A stretch of 64,000 nucleotides of DNA from an uncultured Prevotellaceae bacterium (GCA_900319385.1 ONOG01000001.1:186001-250000), one strand, 5' to 3'; positions 19,801-30,225 are shown, numbered from the stretch's first letter. Numbers and translations: made by a program. The notes: generated from the sequence alone by a model not told the origin.

Positions 19801-21328
19801 TGGTGACTTGGGCAAATTGTTGACGGAAATAATTGAAGAAGATTTGCGGACGGTCGCTGATGACAGCCAGTGGTGTGTCGTTGCCCATGGCGGCCACGGG
19901 TTCTTGCCCGGCTGTTGCCATGGGAACAAGGGTGCGGTCGATGTCCTCCTGTCCAAACCCAAAGTTGATGAGGCGGCGTTCGTAGTCGTCGACGGAGTTC
20001 TCCACGTGGCGTCCGCTTTTCAGATTCTCCAGTTGAACACGATTGGTGCTCAGCCACTCACGGTAGGGATGAGCCTTAGCGAGTTGTTCCTTGATTTCGC
20101 CGTCGTAGTAGATTTTCCCTTCCTGAGTGTCGACTAGCAGAATCTTGCCTGGTTGCAGCCGTCCCTTGCTCACGACGTCCATGGGGTCGAAGTCCATCAC
20201 CCCTGCCTCACTGGCTACAATCATCATGCCGCTTTGTGTGATGGTGTAGCGGCTGGGACGCAACCCGTTGCGGTCGAGCATGCCGCCGGCATAGCGTCCG
20301 TCGGAGAACAGCAGGGCAGCAGGTCCGTCCCACGGCTCCATCAGAATACTGTGGTACTCGTAGAATGCCTTCAAGTCGTCGCTGATGGGGTTCTTGTCGT
20401 TGAAACTCTCTGGAATCAGAATGGCCATGGCCTGTGGCAGGCTCAGTCCACTCATGATGAGGAATTCAAACACGTTGTCCAGGCTGGCCGAGTCGCTCAT
20501 GCCCTCCTGCACGATAGGGCGAATGTCGGTGATGTCGCCCAAGGCCTCGCTGTTCAGCACACTTTCGCGTGCCTGCATCCATCCACGGTTGCCGCGTATG
20601 GTGTTAATTTCGCCATTGTGAGCCAAGAGTCGGAAAGGTTGTGCCAGTTTCCATTTTGGGAATGTGTTGGTGCTGAAACGAGAGTGAACCAGTGCCAGTC
20701 CGCTGGAAAAATAGGGACTGGACAAATCGTCGAAATAGCGGCGCAACTGGCCGCTTGTCAGCATGCCCTTATAAATGACGTATCGGCTGCTGAGTGAACA
20801 GATGTAGAAAGATTCGTCCTGAATGCTATTTTCAATGCGTTTCCTTGACTTGTATAAGGAGCGCTCGAATGCCTCGTTCGTTATTTCGTTGTTGCAGGTG
20901 ACAAAAATCTGCTTGATGCAGGGTTCCACTTGGCGAGCCCCTTCGCCCAGCACTTCGGAATGTGTCGGTACGGTGCGTGTGTGCATCAGCGACAGCCCCT
21001 CGCGTTCGATTTCTTCTTTCATGACCGAAAGAATGTTTTGCTGTGCCTCCTCGTCTTTCGGCAGGAACACCAAGCCTGTGCCGTACTTTCCTTTCTCGGG
21101 AACAGGAATGCCTTGCAGGAGAATGAACTCGTGCGGAATCTGTACCAGAATGCCTGCACCGTCGCCTGTACCATCACGTGTTTCGGCACCGCGGTGTTCC
21201 ATGTTTTCAAGTACTCGCAGGGCGTTGTCCACCAGTTCATGGCTCTTGCTGCCATGAATATTCACAATCATTCCGATGCCACAAGCATCGTGTTCGCAAG
21301 CTTCGTTGTATAATCCTTGTTGTTTCAT
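16844..21328 (-). CDS. gltB: Glutamate synthase large (alpha) subunit
   Basis: A 1494-residue enzyme. The N-terminal type II glutaminase has its nucleophile at Cys16 (ACGIGM), exposed after removal of a 15-residue propeptide as in other GltB. The central and FMN-binding synthase domains follow ([18 protein letters not shown]), then the 3Fe-4S cysteine cluster ([15 protein letters not shown]) and the C-terminal beta-helix domain ([12 protein letters not shown]). It hydrolyses glutamine and moves the ammonia through an internal tunnel to 2-oxoglutarate. Its start overlaps the dapL stop (ATGA), so it is translationally coupled to the lysine/DAP genes, an unusual junction. Confidence 0.97.
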   Translation of the reverse strand: MKQQGLYNEACEHDACGIGMIVNIHGSKSHELVDNALRVLENMEHRGAETRDGTGDGAGILVQIPHEFILLQGIPVPEKGKYGTGLVFLPKDEEAQQNILSVMKEEIEREGLSLMHTRTVPTHSEVLGEGARQVEPCIKQIFVTCNNEITNEAFERSLYKSRKRIENSIQDESFYICSLSSRYVIYKGMLTSGQLRRYFDDLSSPYFSSGLALVHSRFSTNTFPKWKLAQPFRLLAHNGEINTIRGNRGWMQARESVLNSEALGDITDIRPIVQEGMSDSASLDNVFEFLIMSGLSLPQAMAILIPESFNDKNPISDDLKAFYEYHSILMEPWDGPAALLFSDGRYAGGMLDRNGLRPSRYTITQSGMMIVASEAGVMDFDPMDVVSKGRLQPGKILLVDTQEGKIYYDGEIKEQLAKAHPYREWLSTNRVQLENLKSGRHVENSVDDYERRLINFGFGQEDIDRTLVPMATAGQEPVAAMGNDTPLAVISDRPQIFFNYFRQQFAQVTNPAIDPIREDLVMSLTEYIGAVGTNILTPDASNCKMVRLPQPVLTNTQLDILCNIRYKGFKTKKLAMLFDKEKGENGLRTAIDDLCQEAETSVDEGVNYIILTDRDIDARHVAIPSLLAVSAVHHHLIRVGKRVQTALIVESGEIREVMHAALLLGYGASAICPYMTFAVLDNLVKKHLIQEEYSTAESNYIKAVDKGLKKIMSKMGISTIRSYRGAKIFESIGLSEDLLQRYFGTETSTLGGIGLKEIARDAIRLNDEAFRSEEPNGFLPNNGQFSWRKDGIVHAWNPETIANLQIATRLGSYKKFKEWAKMVDEKEKPIFLRDFLGFKKAATPTPLDDIEPVESIVRHFVTGAMSFGALSIEAHEALAIAMNKLGTRSNTGEGGEDNARYHTAVDGISLSSKTKQIASGRFGVTAEYLINAEEIQIKVAQGAKPGEGGQLPGFKVNDIIAKTRNAIPGISLISPPPHHDIYSIEDLAQLIFDLKNINPTAAVSVKLVAESGVGTIAAGVAKAKADLIVISGAEGGTGASPASSMRFAGISPEIGLAETQQTLVMNGLRHQVRLQTDGQLKTAKDVIIMALLGADEFSFGTLPLIVLGCVMMRKCNTNTCPVGVATQDETLRRRFMGRADYVVNFFTFLAEQVREYLSELGVHRLKDIIGHTELIEVNTDGATEKQKCIDFARLLHCPPTDKSLYWDRGEFTHVGSVMDEEIIEAAAAAIEKKEEVSLDYAIRNTDRAVGTMLSGVIAKRYGEKGLPDGTICLQFKGSAGQSFGAFAVRGLELRLEGETNDYFGKGLSGGRISIMPPKRRRADFMAEDNIIAGNTGLYGATSGELFVNGRVGERFAVRNSGAIAVVEGTGDHCCEYMTGGRVVVLGKTGRNFAAGMSGGIAYVYDPDHTFDYFCNMDMVELGLVEDAVGRKELLELIRQHYLHTGSELAGRMLDNWQRYCDDFIQVMPIEYKRVLEAEKLAKLHEKIADIQRDY

Positions 21329-22554
21329 ATATAGATTTGTGTTTGTATTCTTTGCAATGCTGTTAATGTTGCTTCATGATTGCCGAAAGCCGTGAGGCGC
21401 ACGTAGCCTTCGCCCGAGGGTCCGAAACCCACGCCTGGCGTGCAGACCACATGGGCCCTGTGCAGCAGGCTGTCGAAGAAAGACCAGGAGGTCATGCCCT
21501 CTGGCACCTTTACCCACAGATAGGGGGAATCTTCGCCGCCATAGACCTGGAAACCCATTTCATGGAGAGCGCTTCGCATCGTTCGTGCATTTTGCATGTA
21601 GTAGTCGATCGTCTGCTGTACTTGTGCGCTTCCTTCTGGTGAGTAAACCGCCTCGGCAGCACGTTGGCTGAGGTAACTCGTGCCGTTGAACTTCGTCGAC
21701 TGGCGACGTTGCCAGAGAGGATTCAGTGCGACACGTTTGCCCGACTGTGTGCGCATGGTTACCTCTGACGGAACGACCATATAACCACAGCGAATGCCCG
21801 TAAATCCCGCAGTCTTGGAAAAACTATGAAACTCTACCGCCACCTGACGTGCACCCTCCAGTTCGTAGATGCTGTGTGGTATGCCGTCATGGCGGATGAA
21901 AGCCTCATATGCCACATCGTAGCAGATGAGAGCGTCGTGCTCCTGAGCGTAAGTTACCCATTTCTGCAGTTCGTCGCGCGAAAGGGTGGTGCCGGTCGGA
22001 TTGTTCGGATAGCAGAGATAGATGACGTCGATGTGCTGGCTGGGCAGTTCGGGCACAAAGCCATTCTCTGCCGTGCAGGGCAGATAGACGATGTTCGACC
22101 ACCGTCCGTCTTCACCCAACATGCCCGTCCGTCCGCCCATGACATTGGCATCGACATAGACGGGGTAGACAGGATCGGTGACGGCAATCTGCACGTCAGG
22201 CCCGAACAGTTCCTGAAAATTGCCAGTATCGCTCTTGGCACCGTCGCTGACAAATATCTCGTCCTCACTGATGTCGATGCCACGACGTCGGAAATCGTTT
22301 TCTACGATGGTATGGCGCAGAAAGTCGTATCCTTGCTCAGGTCCGTAGCCACGGAACGTCGCAGCGTGGGCCATCTCGTCGGTCGCACGATGCAAGGCTT
22401 CTATGACAGCCGGAACGAGCGGCTGGGTTACGTCGCCGATGCCGAGACTGATGATCTCGGCCTCAGGATGCTCCGCCCGGAAAGCCTTCACCTTCTTTGC
22501 TATCTCCGAGAAGAGATAGGCACCGGGTAACTTTATGAAATTCTCATTGACCAT
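21325..22554 (-). CDS. dapL: LL-diaminopimelate aminotransferase
   Basis: A 409-residue PLP enzyme of fold type I. The PLP lysine is K247 in [10 protein letters not shown] and the substrate-binding region is CYPNNPTGT (181-189). The N-terminus [21 protein letters not shown] is typical of DapL. It converts tetrahydrodipicolinate directly to LL-diaminopimelate with glutamate as amino donor, bypassing the DapC/D/E steps. The product feeds DapF, encoded three bases upstream. Its need for glutamate explains a place beside gltB. Confidence 0.96.
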   Translation of the reverse strand: MVNENFIKLPGAYLFSEIAKKVKAFRAEHPEAEIISLGIGDVTQPLVPAVIEALHRATDEMAHAATFRGYGPEQGYDFLRHTIVENDFRRRGIDISEDEIFVSDGAKSDTGNFQELFGPDVQIAVTDPVYPVYVDANVMGGRTGMLGEDGRWSNIVYLPCTAENGFVPELPSQHIDVIYLCYPNNPTGTTLSRDELQKWVTYAQEHDALICYDVAYEAFIRHDGIPHSIYELEGARQVAVEFHSFSKTAGFTGIRCGYMVVPSEVTMRTQSGKRVALNPLWQRRQSTKFNGTSYLSQRAAEAVYSPEGSAQVQQTIDYYMQNARTMRSALHEMGFQVYGGEDSPYLWVKVPEGMTSWSFFDSLLHRAHVVCTPGVGFGPSGEGYVRLTAFGNHEATLTALQRIQTQIYI

Positions 22555-22557
22555 TTT

Positions 22558-23382
22558 TCACTTTTCACTTTTTATTTCCACTTCGCCGTCAAACACGAAC
22601 GTTGCAGGCCCTGTCAGATACACATGGTTGTCGTCGCGCCATTCGATGTCGAGCGTTCCGCCGTCCATGATGATGTGGCTCGAGCGGCCGCTGCGTCCTG
22701 TCCGTGCCGCAGCCACAGCCGTGGCACAGGCGCCTGTGCCGCAGGCTTGCGTGATGCCACTTCCGCGTTCCCAAACGTGCACACGGATGCCGTCTGGATG
22801 CATAACGGCAAATTCAATGTTGCAGCGTTCGGGAAATGCGGAGTGACGTTCCAGTCGTGAACCTTCAGCGACGACATCCCATGCTTCTCCATCGTCCACG
22901 AAAATTACGTAATGAGGGTTGCCCATCGACACAAACGTGCCTTCGGGCAGAAATTCTTCTGTCGCGGAGAACTGCCCGTCGTTTTCGAAGGCCGGTTCTC
23001 CCATGTCGACCGTCACGGTCTCCACTTCACCTGTGGGTGTGAGGTGTAGGTCCAGCACCTTAATGCCCGAGAGGGTCAGCAGGCGTATCTGCTTTTTGGT
23101 GGTGAGATGGCGTTCGTAGAGGTACTTGCCTATGCAACGGCAGGCATTGCCGCACATCATCGCTTCGGAGCCGTCGGCATTGAAGATGCGCATGGAGAAA
23201 TCGGCGTCAGGGTCGGGCGACCGTCCGATGAGTACAAGACCATCACTGCCTATGCCTGTGTGGCGATGGCTCCATGCACGTGCAACAGCCGACGGGTCGG
23301 CTATATTATATAATAAGGTGTCAACGTAAATGTAGTCGTTGCCAGCACCATGCATTTTCGTGAAATGAATCTTGCGTGACAT
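22558..23382 (-). CDS. dapF: Diaminopimelate epimerase
   Basis: A 274-residue PLP-independent epimerase. The two catalytic cysteines are Cys77 (MMCGNACRC) and Cys214 ([11 protein letters not shown]), one in each mirrored half. It makes meso-diaminopimelate from the LL form for lysine and peptidoglycan. It is the first gene of the leftward operon dapF-dapL-gltB-gltD-glnN, under a near-consensus promoter. Confidence 0.97.
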   Translation of the reverse strand: MSRKIHFTKMHGAGNDYIYVDTLLYNIADPSAVARAWSHRHTGIGSDGLVLIGRSPDPDADFSMRIFNADGSEAMMCGNACRCIGKYLYERHLTTKKQIRLLTLSGIKVLDLHLTPTGEVETVTVDMGEPAFENDGQFSATEEFLPEGTFVSMGNPHYVIFVDDGEAWDVVAEGSRLERHSAFPERCNIEFAVMHPDGIRVHVWERGSGITQACGTGACATAVAAARTGRSGRSSHIIMDGGTLDIEWRDDNHVYLTGPATFVFDGEVEIKSEK

Positions 23383-23430
23383 TTTGCTATTTTATTTTGT
23401 GTTGTGTTGTGGTTTTGTCTTTCGACGGCG

Positions 23431-23462
23431 CAAAGGTATGACATTTTGTGATAACTACAAAA
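23431..23462 (-). promoter_or_regulatory. Promoter of the dapF-dapL-gltB-gltD-glnN operon
   Basis: On the minus strand TTTTG (23458-23462), exactly 19 bases, then TACCTTTG (23431-23438). Both boxes and the spacing fit the Bacteroidales consensus. The leader to the dapF ATG is about 45 bases. Confidence 0.8.
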
Positions 23463-23470
23463 TAAATTGC

Positions 23471-23512
23471 GACAAAATTCTATCATTTTCATTATTTTTG
23501 TTGATTTTTGTC
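23471..23512. promoter_or_regulatory. Candidate operator between the divergent nitrogen operons
   Basis: GACAAAA (23471-23477) and TTTTGTC (23506-23512) form an inverted repeat in the strongly AT-rich stretch between the two promoters. It is placed to affect both directions. No known regulator site is recognised. Confidence 0.3.
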
Positions 23513-23541
23513 ATAAAAACGATAAATTTCGCATCAAAAAG

Positions 23542-23572
23542 TTGTTTATTTCTTCAAAACGTCGTAATTTTG
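23542..23572 (+). promoter_or_regulatory. Promoter of the glnB-amtB operon
   Basis: TTG at 23542-23544 and an exact TAnnTTTG element (TAATTTTG, 23565-23572) at consensus distance. The leader to glnB is about 53 bases. Confidence 0.75.
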
Positions 23573-23631
23573 CCGCCGAAATCATTGCAATGAACATCAA
23601 AGGTATTGTTTAACCCATTAATTATTAAGGT

Positions 23632-23979
23632 ATGAAAAAGATTGAAGCAATTATCCGCAAGACCAAGTTTGAAGAAGTCAAAGAGGCTTTGCTCAGTTCC
23701 GACATCGACTGGTTCGAGTATCACGACGTGCATGGCATCGGGCAGAGCCGCCAGGAACGCATCTACCGTGGTGTCCAGTATTCGACCGATGTCATCGAGC
23801 GTGTGGCTGTGACGATTGTCTGCCGCGACCAGTTTCTGCAACCCACCATCGACGTCATCCTGCGCGTGGCTCACACGGGCGAGGTGGGCGACGGGCGCAT
23901 CTTCGTGAGCGACATGCTCGACACGTGGAGCATCCGTACGGGAGAGAACGGCGACACCGTCTTAAGAGATAAGAAATAG
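23632..23979 (+). CDS. glnB: P-II family nitrogen regulator
   Basis: A 115-residue signal protein that reports 2-oxoglutarate, ATP/ADP and glutamine status. It starts MKKIEAIIRK as P-II proteins do. The T-loop is about 36-55 and ends IYRGVQY, where Tyr50 aligns with the uridylylated Tyr51 of E. coli GlnB. The usual GxGRQKG T-loop base is changed to GIGQSRQE. The B-loop and C-loop (GEVGDGRIFVSDM) are kept. It directly precedes amtB, the classic arrangement in which the P-II trimer plugs the ammonium channel, so a GlnK-type role is likely. Confidence 0.93.
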   Translation: MKKIEAIIRKTKFEEVKEALLSSDIDWFEYHDVHGIGQSRQERIYRGVQYSTDVIERVAVTIVCRDQFLQPTIDVILRVAHTGEVGDGRIFVSDMLDTWSIRTGENGDTVLRDKK

Positions 23980-24002
23980 GGGCTCGAAAAACGTCAATAA
24001 AC

Positions 24003-24034
24003 GCACCGCAGTCGAAAAAAATTTGCACCGCAGT
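24003..24034 (+). repeat. Two copies of the GCACCGCAGT motif
   Basis: The ten-base motif stands at 24003-24012 and 24025-24034 in the glnB-amtB gap. Three more exact copies in the same orientation lie at 40857-40932, again between genes. One base differs in the stem of the asnB terminator at 29435. Confidence 0.7.
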
Positions 24035-24086
24035 GTAATTTTTGCCCCCAATCATCAACTAAAAAACAACACAAACACAAAACATT

Positions 24087-25343
24087 ATGAACGAAATCAG
24101 TCTATCGCTTGATACCGTATGGATGCTGCTTGCAGCCATGCTGGTCTTTTGGATGCAACCGGGCTTTGCCCTCTGTGAAGCGGGGTTCACCCGCAGTAAA
24201 AACGCCGCGAATATCTTGATGAAGAACTTTGTCGACTTCATGTTCGGCTCGCTGCTCTTCTTCTTTGTCGGTTTTGGATTAATGTTCGGCGCGGACATCT
24301 GCGGCGGCTTTATGGGAATGCCAAACTGGGGCGACTTGAGCTTCTACAAGGGCGACCTGCCCGTCGAGGGTTTTCTCATTTTCGAGACCGTCTTCTGCGC
24401 GACCTCTGCCACCATCGTCAGCGGTGCGATGGCCGAGCGCACGAAGTTCTCGATGTATCTGGTCTATAGCGCCTTCATCTCGCTCATCGTCTATCCCGTC
24501 GAGGGACACTGGACGTGGGGCGGAGGCTGGCTCTCTAACGCCGCCGCCGACAGTTTCATGATGACGACGTACGGCGACGTGTTCCACGACTTTGCAGGCT
24601 CGGCCATTGTCCACAGCGTGGGCGGCGTGTTGGCTTTCATCGGGGCCATGGCGCTGGGAGCGCGACGCGGCAAGTATGGAAAGGATGGTCGGAGCCGTGC
24701 CATCCCAGGACACAACCTGACATTGGCAGCGCTCGGCGTGTTCATCCTTTGGATGGGCTGGTTCGGCTTCAACCCAGGGTCGCAGTTGGCAGCCAGCGGC
24801 GAAGTGAACCGCACGGCCATCTCGCACGTCTTTCTGACCACCAACCTGGCAGCGGCGGCAGGTGGTGTGGCCACGATGTTTGTCACCTGGATGAAATATG
24901 GAAAACCATCGCTTTCGCTGACGCTCAACGGTGTATTGGCAGGCCTCGTAGGTATCACGGCCGGATGTGACTTGGTATCGCCCATGGGGGCTGTGGTCAT
25001 CGGTCTGGTTTGTGGCACGGTGCTGGTCTTTGCCATCGAGTTCATCGACCATCGTCTGCACATCGACGACCCGGTGGGTGCATCGTCGGTTCATGGTGTC
25101 TGCGGCATCCTGGGCACATTGCTGACAGGGCTGCTCTCGACCACCAACGGTGTGCTGTACGGCGGCGGATGGGGTTTCTTCGGTGCTGAATGCTTCGGCA
25201 TTCTCGTCATCGACCTTTGGGCGGCCGCCTGTGGTTTTGCCCTCTTCTATGGCATCAAGAAAGTGCACGGTCTGCGTGTGGATGCGCGTATCGAGGACGA
25301 AGGTCTGGACATCTATGAACATGGCGAGGCTTGCTACAACTAA
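24087..25343 (+). CDS. amtB: Ammonium transporter
   Basis: A 418-residue Amt/Rh channel with eleven predicted membrane helices. Family landmarks are LVFWMQPGFALCEAGFTR near the N-terminus, the DFAGSAIVHSVGG helix with the first pore histidine, and ASSVHGVCGILGTL with the second. It moves ammonium or ammonia across the inner membrane. No extra cytoplasmic signalling domain is present. Placement after glnB predicts control by P-II, and the operon continues into the porin gene. Confidence 0.97.
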   Translation: MNEISLSLDTVWMLLAAMLVFWMQPGFALCEAGFTRSKNAANILMKNFVDFMFGSLLFFFVGFGLMFGADICGGFMGMPNWGDLSFYKGDLPVEGFLIFETVFCATSATIVSGAMAERTKFSMYLVYSAFISLIVYPVEGHWTWGGGWLSNAAADSFMMTTYGDVFHDFAGSAIVHSVGGVLAFIGAMALGARRGKYGKDGRSRAIPGHNLTLAALGVFILWMGWFGFNPGSQLAASGEVNRTAISHVFLTTNLAAAAGGVATMFVTWMKYGKPSLSLTLNGVLAGLVGITAGCDLVSPMGAVVIGLVCGTVLVFAIEFIDHRLHIDDPVGASSVHGVCGILGTLLTGLLSTTNGVLYGGGWGFFGAECFGILVIDLWAAACGFALFYGIKKVHGLRVDARIEDEGLDIYEHGEACYN

Positions 25344-25370
25344 AGAAAAACATAAATAGTCAAATCGTAA

Positions 25371-26087
25371 ATGAAAAAGGTAAATTGTTTGTGGAGTGTA
25401 TTGCTCCTCATGGCTTTGTCCTTCGTGGCAAATGTAGCGAAAGCACAAGTGAAAACAACAATCGGAGCAGATGTGGTGAACCAATACATCTGGCGTGGTC
25501 AGGATTTGGGAAACGTTTCGCTCCAACCTACGTTGGGACTTGAGTACAAAGGCCTGTCGCTCGTGGCATGGGGTAGTGTGGGACTGACCGATGCGGCCGA
25601 TACGAAAGAGTTGGACCTGACGCTGAGTTATACAATCGGCGGTCTGACCATCGGCATTACAGACTACTGGACAAACGACGGACTTGACCCCGATGCACGC
25701 TATTTCAAGTATGATGCCCACGGCACCAACCACGTCTTTGAGGCGAACATTGGCTATGACTTCGGACCTGTTGCGCTCGGATGGTACACGAACTTTGCAG
25801 GCAACGACGGGGTGAACAAGGACGGCGGGCGTGCATACAGTTCATACGTGGACATATCAGCACCTTTCCATTTCGCCACTTGCGACTGGACTGCCACGCT
25901 GGGAGTTGTTCCCTACGCCACCGATTACTATCATACGACAGGCTTTGCGGTCACCAACATCTCTCTGCGTGCCATAAAGGACATCAAGGTGACGGACAAG
26001 TTCAGTATTCCCGTTTTTGGCGAAATTGTGTCCAACCCTTGCAGCCAGAAAGCCTATTTGGTCTTTGGTTTTACTTTGCAGCCATAA
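25371..26087 (+). CDS. Outer-membrane beta-barrel protein, TorF-like putative porin
   Basis: A 238-residue protein with a signal peptide (cleavage likely after FVANVAKA). The mature chain is a series of amphipathic strands with alternating aromatic residues (DVVNQYIWRGQDLGN..., ending KAYLVFGFTLQP), typical of small outer-membrane barrels. The VVNQYIWRG start resembles the TorF / gcw_chp family. Its place after amtB suggests a role in bringing ammonium or another small nitrogen source through the outer membrane. That function is inferred from position only. Confidence 0.75.
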   Translation: MKKVNCLWSVLLLMALSFVANVAKAQVKTTIGADVVNQYIWRGQDLGNVSLQPTLGLEYKGLSLVAWGSVGLTDAADTKELDLTLSYTIGGLTIGITDYWTNDGLDPDARYFKYDAHGTNHVFEANIGYDFGPVALGWYTNFAGNDGVNKDGGRAYSSYVDISAPFHFATCDWTATLGVVPYATDYYHTTGFAVTNISLRAIKDIKVTDKFSIPVFGEIVSNPCSQKAYLVFGFTLQP

Positions 26088-26095
26088 AAGAGTCA

Positions 26096-27700
26096 ATGAA
26101 AGAAACAAAGTACATATTTATCACAGGCGGTGTCACGTCGTCGCTGGGCAAGGGCATCATTTCGGCTTCGCTGGGCAACCTGTTGCAGGCACGGGGATAC
26201 AAGATCACGATTCAGAAGTTCGACCCCTACATCAACATTGACCCTGGAACGCTGAACCCCTATGAGCATGGCGAATGCTACGTGACGGCCGACGGCATGG
26301 AAACCGACCTGGACCTGGGCCACTACGAGCGTTTCACGGGAATTGAGACGACGCGTGACAACAGCGTGACGACGGGGCGCATCTACCTCAGCGTCATCGA
26401 GCGTGAACGGCGTGGCGACTATCTGGGTAAGACGATTCAGGTGGTGCCACACATCACCGACGAAATCAAGCGGAGGATTCTGCTGAATGCGACGAAGCAG
26501 GACCTGGACTTTGTCATTACCGAAATTGGCGGCACCATCGGCGACATCGAGAGCCAGCCTTTTCTGGAAGCCATTCGCCAGTTAAGATGGGAACTGGGCA
26601 GCGAGCGGACGCTGAACGTACATCTGACCTTCGTTCCCTATCTGGCTGCAGCAGGCGAACTGAAGACGAAGCCTACGCAGATGAGCGTGAAGCAGTTGCA
26701 AGGCTTCGGCATCCAACCCGAAGTGCTGGTGCTGAGGACCGAGCATGACCTGAACGATGATATACGCCGCAAGGTGGCGCACTTTTGCAACGTCGATGCG
26801 GAGGCTGTGATTCAGAGCCAGGACCTGCCCAGCATCTACGAAGTGCCGATAAACATGATGCGGCAAGGCTTGGATGCGGTGATTCTGAAGAAGATGGGAG
26901 TGTCGCAGCAGAAGGCTCCTGAAATGGCACCTTGGCAGGCGTTTCTGGAGCGTAGGGAACATGCTACGGAGGTGGTACGGATTGGCCTTGTGGGTAAGTA
27001 CGATTTGCAGGATGCCTATAAAAGCATCCTCGAAAGTCTGGCACATGCAGGCACCTATAACGAGCGCAAGGTGAAGGCGGTCTTTGTGAACAGCGAACAG
27101 ATTACGCGCGAGAATATCACAGAGAAACTGCAGGGTCTGGCGGGTGTGGTCATCTGTCCTGGCTTTGGAACACGAGGCATTGAGGGAAAAATCATTGCCG
27201 CGGAATACACTCGTACGCACGATATCCCGACCTTTGGCATTTGTCTCGGCATGCAGATGATGGTCATTGAATTTGCCCGTAACGTATTGGGTTATCGCGA
27301 TGCCAACAGCAATGAAATGGACCCTGAGACGTCGCATAATGTCATCGACATGATGGAGGAGCAGAAGAATGTCACGCAGATGGGCGGCACCATGCGTTTA
27401 GGATCTTATGAATGTGAACTCGTCGAGGGCAGTAAGGTTTGGCAGGCCTATGGCGGGTGCAAGTGCATTAAAGAGCGCCATCGCCATCGCTACGAGTTCA
27501 ACAACTCGTATCAAGAAGAGTTCGAAAGCAATGGCATGAAATGTGTCGGCATCAATCCTTCTGCCCATCTTGTTGAGATTGTCGAACTGCCCGACAGAAA
27601 ATGGTACATCGGCACGCAGTTTCATCCCGAATATTCCTCGACCGTACTCCATCCACACCCCCTTTTCATGTCGTTTGTCCAAGCATGTATTAAATCGTAA
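26096..27700 (+). CDS. pyrG: CTP synthase
   Basis: A 534-residue enzyme that aminates UTP to CTP with glutamine. The synthase domain (1-270) shows the P-loop GGVTSSLGKGI, QKFDPYINIDPGTLNPYEHGE, and the TTGxIY allosteric segment. The class I glutaminase domain (about 290-534) has nucleophile Cys383 (FGICLGMQ) and a His-x-Glu pair in FHPEYSS. I took the ATG before KETKYIFITGG; the open frame upstream is inside the porin gene. It starts 8 bases after the porin stop, so it is in the glnB operon. Confidence 0.97.
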   Translation: MKETKYIFITGGVTSSLGKGIISASLGNLLQARGYKITIQKFDPYINIDPGTLNPYEHGECYVTADGMETDLDLGHYERFTGIETTRDNSVTTGRIYLSVIERERRGDYLGKTIQVVPHITDEIKRRILLNATKQDLDFVITEIGGTIGDIESQPFLEAIRQLRWELGSERTLNVHLTFVPYLAAAGELKTKPTQMSVKQLQGFGIQPEVLVLRTEHDLNDDIRRKVAHFCNVDAEAVIQSQDLPSIYEVPINMMRQGLDAVILKKMGVSQQKAPEMAPWQAFLERREHATEVVRIGLVGKYDLQDAYKSILESLAHAGTYNERKVKAVFVNSEQITRENITEKLQGLAGVVICPGFGTRGIEGKIIAAEYTRTHDIPTFGICLGMQMMVIEFARNVLGYRDANSNEMDPETSHNVIDMMEEQKNVTQMGGTMRLGSYECELVEGSKVWQAYGGCKCIKERHRHRYEFNNSYQEEFESNGMKCVGINPSAHLVEIVELPDRKWYIGTQFHPEYSSTVLHPHPLFMSFVQACIKS

Positions 27701-27739
27701 ATCGTCAAATTGTAAATCCGTAAATCGGTAAATTGTCTT

Positions 27740-29404
27740 ATGTGTGGCATTGTTTCAATTTTCAATATTAAGCAGCAGACGCCGCAGTTGCGGCGCAAAG
27801 CCTTGCAGATGAGTCAGAAACTGCGTCATCGCGGACCTGACTGGAGTGGTATCTATTGTGGCGGCTCAGCCATTCTTGCCCATGAGCGCCTCGCTATTGT
27901 TGACCCTGAATCTGGAGGACAGCCGCTGTTCTCGCCCGACAAAAAGCAGATACTGGCCGTCAACGGCGAGATATACAACCATCAGGACATTCGCCGTCAG
28001 TATGCAGGCCAGTATGACTTTCAGACTGGGAGCGACTGCGAAGTCATCCTCGCGCTCTACCGCGACAAAGGCCCCGACTTTCTGGAGCAGTTGAGCGGCA
28101 TCTTTGCCTTTGCCCTCTACGACGAGGAGCGCGACGAATTTCTCATAGCCCGGGACCCCATCGGCGTCATTCCGCTCTACATCGGTTACGACAGCGACGG
28201 CAAGGTCTATGTAGCCTCCGAACTGAAGGCGCTCGAAGGGCAATGTGAGCGATACGAACCCTTCCTCCCCGGACACTCCTATTGGAGCCGTGAGCCAGGC
28301 ATGAAACGCTATTACCAACGCGACTGGACCGACTATGCCGCCGTGAAGGACAACCCTGCCAGCGTCACCGCCATCCACGATGCTCTGGAAAAGGCCGTCA
28401 AGCGCCAACTCATGTCTGACGTACCCTACGGCGTGCTGCTTTCCGGAGGACTCGACTCGTCGGTCGTCTCAGCCATCGCACAGAAATTCAGCGAGATGCG
28501 CATCGAGGACGATAGCCGCACGAAAGCCTACTGGCCACGCCTGCATTCATTCGCCGTCGGACTGAAAGGCGCACCCGACCTTGCCAAAGCCCGACTCGTC
28601 GCCGACCACATCGGCACCGTCCACCACGAAATCAACTATACCATCCAAGAAGGGCTCGACGCCATCCGCGACGTCATCTATTTCATCGAGACCTACGACG
28701 TGACCACCGTCCGCGCCTCGACACCCATGTACCTGTTGGCACGTGTCATCAAGTCGATGGGCATCAAGATGGTGCTCTCCGGCGAAGGAGCAGACGAAAT
28801 CTTCGGCGGCTATCTCTACTTTCACAAGGCTCCCTCGGCTCAGGCCTTTCATGAAGAAACCGTCCGCAAACTCTCCAAACTCTACCTCTACGACTGCCTG
28901 CGAGCCAACAAGAGCCTCTGTGCATGGGGCGTCGAAGGACGTGTGCCCTTCCTCGACAAAGAGTTCCTCGACGTAGCCATGCGAACCAACCCCCAGGCAA
29001 AGATGTGTCCGGGACAGGTGATGGAGAAAAAGATAGTGCGAGAAGCCTTTGCCCACATGCTGCCCGACGAAGTCGCATGGCGTCAGAAGGAACAGTTCAG
29101 CGATGGCGTAGGTTATTCCTGGATTGATACACTCAAGCAGATGACAGCCGAAGCCGTCACTGACGAGCAGATGCTCCACGCTGCTGAACGCTTCCCCATC
29201 AACCCGCCGAAGAACAAGGAGGAATACTACTACCGCAGCATCTTTGCCGAGCACTTCCCCAGCGACAGCGCCGCCTTGAGCGTACCCAGCGAAGCCAGCG
29301 TCGCCTGTTCCACGTCCGTCGCCCTCGAGTGGGACGAAGCCTTCCGCAACCTGAACGACCCCAGCGGCCGAGCCGTCCGAGGCGTTCACGAACAGGCCTA
29401 CTGA
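27740..29404 (+). CDS. asnB: Asparagine synthase, glutamine-hydrolysing
   Basis: A 554-residue protein. Cys2 (MCGIVSIFN) is the N-terminal nucleophile of the type II glutaminase domain. The synthetase domain has the ATP pyrophosphatase loop SGGLDSSVVSA (about 235-245) and GEGADEIFGGY. It makes asparagine from aspartate with glutamine-derived ammonia. It closes the rightward nitrogen operon before a strong terminator. Length and motif set match the AsnB of Bacteroidales. Confidence 0.96.
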   Translation: MCGIVSIFNIKQQTPQLRRKALQMSQKLRHRGPDWSGIYCGGSAILAHERLAIVDPESGGQPLFSPDKKQILAVNGEIYNHQDIRRQYAGQYDFQTGSDCEVILALYRDKGPDFLEQLSGIFAFALYDEERDEFLIARDPIGVIPLYIGYDSDGKVYVASELKALEGQCERYEPFLPGHSYWSREPGMKRYYQRDWTDYAAVKDNPASVTAIHDALEKAVKRQLMSDVPYGVLLSGGLDSSVVSAIAQKFSEMRIEDDSRTKAYWPRLHSFAVGLKGAPDLAKARLVADHIGTVHHEINYTIQEGLDAIRDVIYFIETYDVTTVRASTPMYLLARVIKSMGIKMVLSGEGADEIFGGYLYFHKAPSAQAFHEETVRKLSKLYLYDCLRANKSLCAWGVEGRVPFLDKEFLDVAMRTNPQAKMCPGQVMEKKIVREAFAHMLPDEVAWRQKEQFSDGVGYSWIDTLKQMTAEAVTDEQMLHAAERFPINPPKNKEEYYYRSIFAEHFPSDSAALSVPSEASVACSTSVALEWDEAFRNLNDPSGRAVRGVHEQAY

Positions 29405-29432
29405 CTCCCCCTCCAAAAAATCTGTCAAAAAA

Positions 29433-29475
29433 ACGCACCGGAGTGCATTCTCAGTTGCACTCCGGTGCGTCTTTT
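29433..29475 (+). terminator. Terminator after asnB
   Basis: A perfect 15-bp stem (29433-29447 with 29456-29470), an 8-base loop, then CTTTTT. An A-rich run precedes it, so it can also serve the convergent comM fragment. Confidence 0.88.
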
Positions 29476-29497
29476 TACCTCTCTTTTTTCCTTCTTG

Positions 29498-30225
29498 TCA
29501 CTCCATCCACCCTTCGCGGTCGAGGTTGCGATAGCCGATGGCTTCGGCAATGTGGTGCGATTGGATGTGCTCAGAGGCCTCAAGGTCGGCGATGGTGCGG
29601 GCGACCTTGAGGATGCGGTCGTAGGCACGGGCGGAGAGGTTGAGACGGCGCATGGCATCGCGGAGTCGCTGTAAGGAGGCATCGTCGAGGGCAGCATACT
29701 TCTGGAGCATGGCCGTGTTCATCTGGGCATTGCAATGTATACGGCCTCTCCCCCCGCCCTCCCCGACAGGGAGGGAGCTGTAGCGCTCTTCCTGAATCTT
29801 GCGGGCACGGATGACACGTTCGCGGATGACAGCTGAGGGTTCGCCCTTCGGTGCACGGGCAATGTCCTCAAAAGGAACGCTCTCGACCTCGACCTGGATG
29901 TCGATACGGTCCATGAGCGGCCCGCTGATCTTCGACATGTAGCGCTGAATCTGTGCCGGCGTGCAGCTGCACTGGTGGGTGGGGTGGTGGTGATAGCCGC
30001 AGGGGCAGGGATTCATCGAGGCGACAAGCATGAAGGAGCAGGGGACGGTGATGGTGTACTTGGCGCGTGAGATGGTGATGATGCGGTCTTCGAGGGGCTG
30101 TCGGAGGGTTTCGAGCACGCTGCGTGAGAACTCTGGCAGTTCGTCGAGGAAGAGCACACCGTTGTGCGCCAGGCAGATTTCGCCCGGCATGAAGGTGTTG
30201 CCGCCACCGACGAGGGCAACGACGC
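29498..30225 (-). pseudogene. Truncated comM copy (C-terminal part only)
   Basis: It encodes about 240 residues that match the C-terminal half of the complete ComM encoded 18 kb away (AHNGVLFLDELPEFSR, SFMLVASMNPCPCG, GPLMDRIDIQVEVESVPFEDIARAPKGE, RAYDRILKVARTIADLEASE). The DNA is roughly 90% identical by eye. Homology stops near 30225, at VALVGGG just upstream of the Walker B region, and an in-frame stop lies at 30236-30238. The ATPase P-loop and Lon-like N-terminal domain are missing. An in-frame GC palindrome has been inserted. It marks the left junction of the AT-rich island. Confidence 0.9.
29757..29775. repeat. GC-rich mini-palindrome inside the comM fragment
   Basis: CCCTCCC (29757-29763) pairs with GGGAGGG (29769-29775). 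The insertion adds about a dozen in-frame codons (SSLPVGEGGGRGR) that the complete comM lacks. Confidence 0.75.
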
